The notes under the pieces were generated by a model that was given only the letters and a program-made list of their open reading frames with translations, did not search any database and was not told the origin of the DNA. Of a stretch of 64,000 nt of DNA, positions 60,815 to 64,000 are shown one piece after another. The DNA is taken from contig JAQGAU010000014.1 in assembly GCA_034698045.1 (NCBI GenBank), positions 1-64,000 on the forward strand. The letters are read 5' to 3'. Numbering within the stretch: the stretch's first letter is position 1; the number at the start of each line of letters is the position of its first letter. Position numbers and translations under genes: made by a program. The DNA comes from Paramacrobiotus richtersi. Lineage: Eukaryota > Tardigrada > Eutardigrada > Parachela > Macrobiotidae.

Positions 60815-61934
60815 CAGGGGCGAATTTAAGGGAGGGGCAAGGGGGCAGCTGCCCCTCCCTGGCCTTCGAAAGGGTCGAAAAAAATGGCAAGGGAGGGATA
60901 CGGCGAAAAATTCAGTCTGCACCGGAAATTAAAGCAAAGGGGGGAGCACTACTTCATTCGGCAGAAACTATACACAATTCTCTCAGAAAGACGCGAATTT
61001 TGTTATTATTACCGCAAAGCTGCTCAATCTCGGCCGCAAAGCTCCCATGATCCAGTCGGCATATTTACACAAACTGTTGCAGAACGATATCATCCTACAG
61101 TAGCGATATAACACGTAAACTATTCGCATAGTCGATAACCGGCTCAGCTGCACAGCAGGTCAGCAGCCCAGGGTCATCGTTTCAGGAACATTACCGTAAC
61201 GTTCCTTTTCTTAACTTACTCCTATCAGCTGAATAAATCTCTAGGCCTGTCAAGTATATAATAACAAGCTGTAATGTGACCTCTCCACATAATTTATGAC
61301 TCGTAATTCTTATGGTGTGACATCGTTTTACTCTGAATTCTAGTTATGCAATGGGCTGTGAAAATTCACTGTGACATGTCAGCTACGTTAATTTTTAGAA
61401 ATTTATAATGAATTGTCTGAAGCAACTTGTATAAAGGTCTTCTCGCGAACAACCAAGCGTTCGTCTGATAATAATGACGATTAGCTTGTTCTATCTGACA
61501 ATGTTGAAACTCGGTACGCGCTGTCACTAAAGCTGACCCTGCAAACGTGGAGACCAACTGTGTCCGTGTATTTTTTGTCCGTGATTTTGAACCCATTTGT
61601 GACTGTAGTAGCAAATCTTCGGGTCATCCTTTTGCTTCACAGAATGTGGATTCGAATTGCTTTTTAGCGAGAAAAACTAAAAAATTTTCGCGCTTCGCGC
61701 GAATTTGTTAGCCGATCTACTTATAACACTAAAAAGGAGACAATGGATTTCCGGTAAATCCGGTGTTTGAATGAACTTTTCAAACCAGTTAGAAACAAAA
61801 TCTCAACAACTTTACTTTCGCTCTTCGAGGAGTCTTCCTGACATCTATTCTAAACTTTTTCGCGCAGCGCGCGGACAATTAAATTTTTTATTATTTCTTG
61901 CCCCTCCCTGGCGTGCGGTCTAGATTCGCCACTG
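60815..61934. mobile_element. non-autonomous hAT element, 1.12 kb
   Basis: The ends CAGGGGCGAATTTA and TAGATTCGCCACTG form terminal inverted repeats, followed inward by gggaggggcaag / cttgcccctccc. A perfect 8-bp duplication CTGGCGCG lies at 60807-60814 and 61935-61942. Empty equivalents occur at about 46300, 57325 and 59525 in other repeat A copies. Frames up to about 75 codons inside show no hAT transposase motif, so it is a deletion derivative. Confidence 0.9.
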
Positions 61935-62382
61935 CTGGCGCGGCCACGTTATTGACGTTTCGCTCTACGCAGCTCTTGCACAGAACCCTCGTCTCCGTTG
62001 CATGGAAGCGCTCTTATAACATTACTACGTCATTACATTGCTATTATTACATTATTGCTTTGTTACTATTATATAATTCTTAGGTTGATACATTTCTTCG
62101 TCTCGTAACACTTATCAAACAAATTTTTGTTCTATAAGGATTTCTATATGGAGCAGGGTTTCACGCACCTGGGTATTAGTTTGTAAAATAACGTAGTGTA
62201 AAACAACGTCTTGCAGGTATCTACAATAGATTATGAAATTTTGAAAACGTCTGATTGCAGATGGCGAAATTCCTACTGTGAGAGGGTTGTACGCTGCCGC
62301 TCACGGAGGCGTCTGTGTTTGTTGTGTGTTTGTCTGCGCTCTTGTGTGTCTGTCTGCCCCCTTTGGCTAGAGGTGTGTCTTA

Positions 62383-62619
62383 TGCTCTGCATGGCTTGTA
62401 TGCAGAGCACGCGGTTTCGTACATATACGAGTCTGCACTGCGTGCAGCTCGTCAGTCGGTGGTTTTGGCTCTTCTCTACCGCATTAGATGCGGGTTTCTC
62501 GTTGTGGCATGCGCTGTAGCGCATGCCAGGTTGTCAATATTCGCCATAAAGACCTGTGGCCTTTATGGCTCATGTGTGTGTTCTGAGGTTTCTCCCTGAC
62601 GGAGCTGATATGGCTCCGT
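62383..62619. ncRNA. array of six stem-loops, possible structured RNA
   Basis: Consecutive, non-overlapping hairpins with different sequences: 62383-62409 (10-bp stem, 7-nt loop), 62417-62430 (5 bp, loop cata), 62433-62447 (6 bp, loop tgc), 62479-62493 (6 bp, loop tag), 62505-62528 (about 10 bp, loop tgta), 62543-62569 (9 bp plus 2, loop tgt), and 62599-62619 (7 bp, 7-nt loop); the 5-bp one is the weakest. The stems are perfect or nearly so. No known RNA family is recognised. Transcription and strand are unknown. Confidence 0.4.
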
Positions 62620-62639
62620 TACACTACACTGAGATTACC

Positions 62640-63700
62640 GGTACAAGACATAGCCAGTGTAAAACATTACCTTGGTATACGTAATAACACATTTCTGATT
62701 TCTGAGTTTCCAGTGAATGGATTATGGAACAGTTCAAAAGGTTGAACTTATCACTAAACAGTTTTCGGAAATAAATCTTGTACACATTTTACTTCTTATT
62801 ACGGATTTGACTTTACACGCAAAATCACTGTACACGTAGAACTGTATTTCCATTTCATGCATTTGTAAACGGCATATTCTTTTGATCTCAACTACATTTT
62901 TTCGACGACGATCACCAAAAAACCTCATGCGTCGTAACAATGTACGTAAAAGCACGATGTGCTAGTTATTAACTACTGAAGATACAAAGCAAAATTCGAT
63001 TTTTACTACACCAAGAGTCGTTTGGCAACCATGAGCTTCGGTTATCAAGTACATGAAAGGAATGAAATTAAAGGAAATGTGAACACGATTGGGCTGCGTG
63101 CTAGCGCACTCACGCTTGCTATTTATTAATATTATTATTAGCGGGTGGCTCTTATTACGGGTTTGTATGTGCCGGTACGGAAGACTGTTTTGGCTGCACG
63201 ACTTACTGGGAATGTGCAGCATAGTGCAGCGAGATTAGAAACTCAAGATCCGGGAACGTGCGTTCAAGTGCATGTTTTTCGCGCCGGAATGTTGGCGAAG
63301 TCGCAAACAATTCTAATGCCGCAGCATTTATCTGATCGGCATCACAAGCTCCACTACGTGAACCTCCAGGTGAAGCTGATAAAAACTTGGCTGTTTTTTA
63401 TCAGCATATTTAATTAGTGAATCGGTGCCGCAGGCTCTATGCTGCCTGGAAATATGTACAGCCTTTACTAAAACGCCCGTAGTTCCTCTGTGACTATCCG
63501 TCACTCGACGCGCAAGCTGGCATAGAATCGATTATCTCAGACGTACCAAGCTTTTCCAAAGGTACTTCAGGGATGTATTAAATTTCAATGACGAAGAGTT
63601 TGTCGGCTATACGGCTGCTCCCTCCCTGGAACCTTTAATCTCAATGAAGGCAGGCATGCAAATAAGCGCGAAAACCGCGGTTACAGTAAAAGTATCCGAG
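62640..63700. repeat. repeat B, copy 2
   Basis: Follows 46400-47480 block for block (ttcggaaataaatctt, gtgctagttat, ggaatgtgcagc, gtgaacctccaggtgaagct, agcttttcc). No intact frame. 63700-64000 at the window end shows nothing I can name. Confidence 0.6.
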
Positions 63701-64000
63701 GTACGTTGTTGCAGTCCGCAGAAATCAGGCGGTCAGACACGGGGTCCAAAGTTTTGACAACCTTCGTGCTGCAACACCCGTAAGGCATTTCCCTGACATG
63801 AACAGTGTATAGCTTGGCGGACAACTTATGTAAAGCACGCTGATTCTGTTTGATACTGACAGAACAGTGAAATTAGCGAATGGCTTATGGCATCAGTGTT
63901 AGATTTGCTTCTGTTTGCGTGGCTAAAGGTCGTAAGAATAGTTTGTTTCCGCGTGTTGGTTCGTACGCTGACCAGGCCGAAAGGATGTTTACCCCTGAGA

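Larger units (their letters stand above)
59626..62200. repeat. repeat A, copy 4 (interrupted by hAT element)
   Basis: 59700-60330 and 60410-60806 follow repeat A and resume at 61943-62160 after the hAT insertion. Only the left arm of the hairpin found in copies 1 and 2 is present near 59775. A 120-bp palindrome fills 60181-60300. Confidence 0.65.

Noticed and set aside
1-64000. Retrovirus-like, LTR or Polinton-like elements
   Set aside because: No paired long terminal repeats, protease/integrase-like frames or capsid-like genes were recognised. The reverse-transcriptase-related pieces have the C-terminal signature of LINEs.

Overview
The window is nuclear DNA of a small-genome invertebrate animal. 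Coding regions are split by GT-AG introns, some of only 55-75 bp, and most of the rest is repeats and non-autonomous transposons. The style of the chemoreceptor-like GPCRs and of the orphan secreted proteins suggests a tardigrade. That is an inference from family style, not proven by any single gene.

Layout. 0-4.9 kb: mostly non-coding, with one candidate exon, a tRNA-like relic and a decayed palindromic element. 4.9-14 kb: three tandem rhodopsin-like GPCR genes (4996-6068, 8054-9166, 12615-13694), all with one intron at the same place inside TM7; copies 2 and 3 share a 641-bp tract with no differences. 15.1-20.6 kb: an orphan membrane protein of four or five exons, a 140-residue secreted protein and a 56-residue tail-anchored microprotein. 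21.9-23.4 kb (minus): a secreted leucine-rich-repeat (LRR) protein, copy A. 25.9-38.7 kb: two tandem copies of a seven-exon secreted protein (EGF-like cysteine module, Thr-rich linker, CUB-like domain) at 27728-30770 and 34069-38459, with a LINE tail between them. 38.7-64 kb: two large tandem units, each ordered repeat C - LRR gene (minus) - repeat A - repeat B. They hold LRR copy B (40965-42750, with a premature stop) and LRR copy C (50790-52639, intact).

Nearly all host genes here are tandem paralogues. The paralogous flanks therefore act as natural empty sites and date the insertions: a TTAA-targeting MITE at the stop codon of LRR copy B, a TA-flanked mariner-like MITE upstream of GPCR 3, a tRNA-derived SINE, a 5'-truncated LINE and two hAT elements with 8-bp duplications. 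Long palindromes are the dominant theme, from 30-bp hairpins to 650-bp foldback elements, several of them inside introns or abutting coding ends. A run of six unrelated stem-loops at 62383-62619 is the least explained signal.

The genes look like secreted or surface sensory and recognition proteins evolving by tandem duplication, gene conversion and repeat insertion. They do not form a pathway or an operon. I saw no LTR retrovirus-like or Polinton-like element, no CRISPR array and no rRNA.
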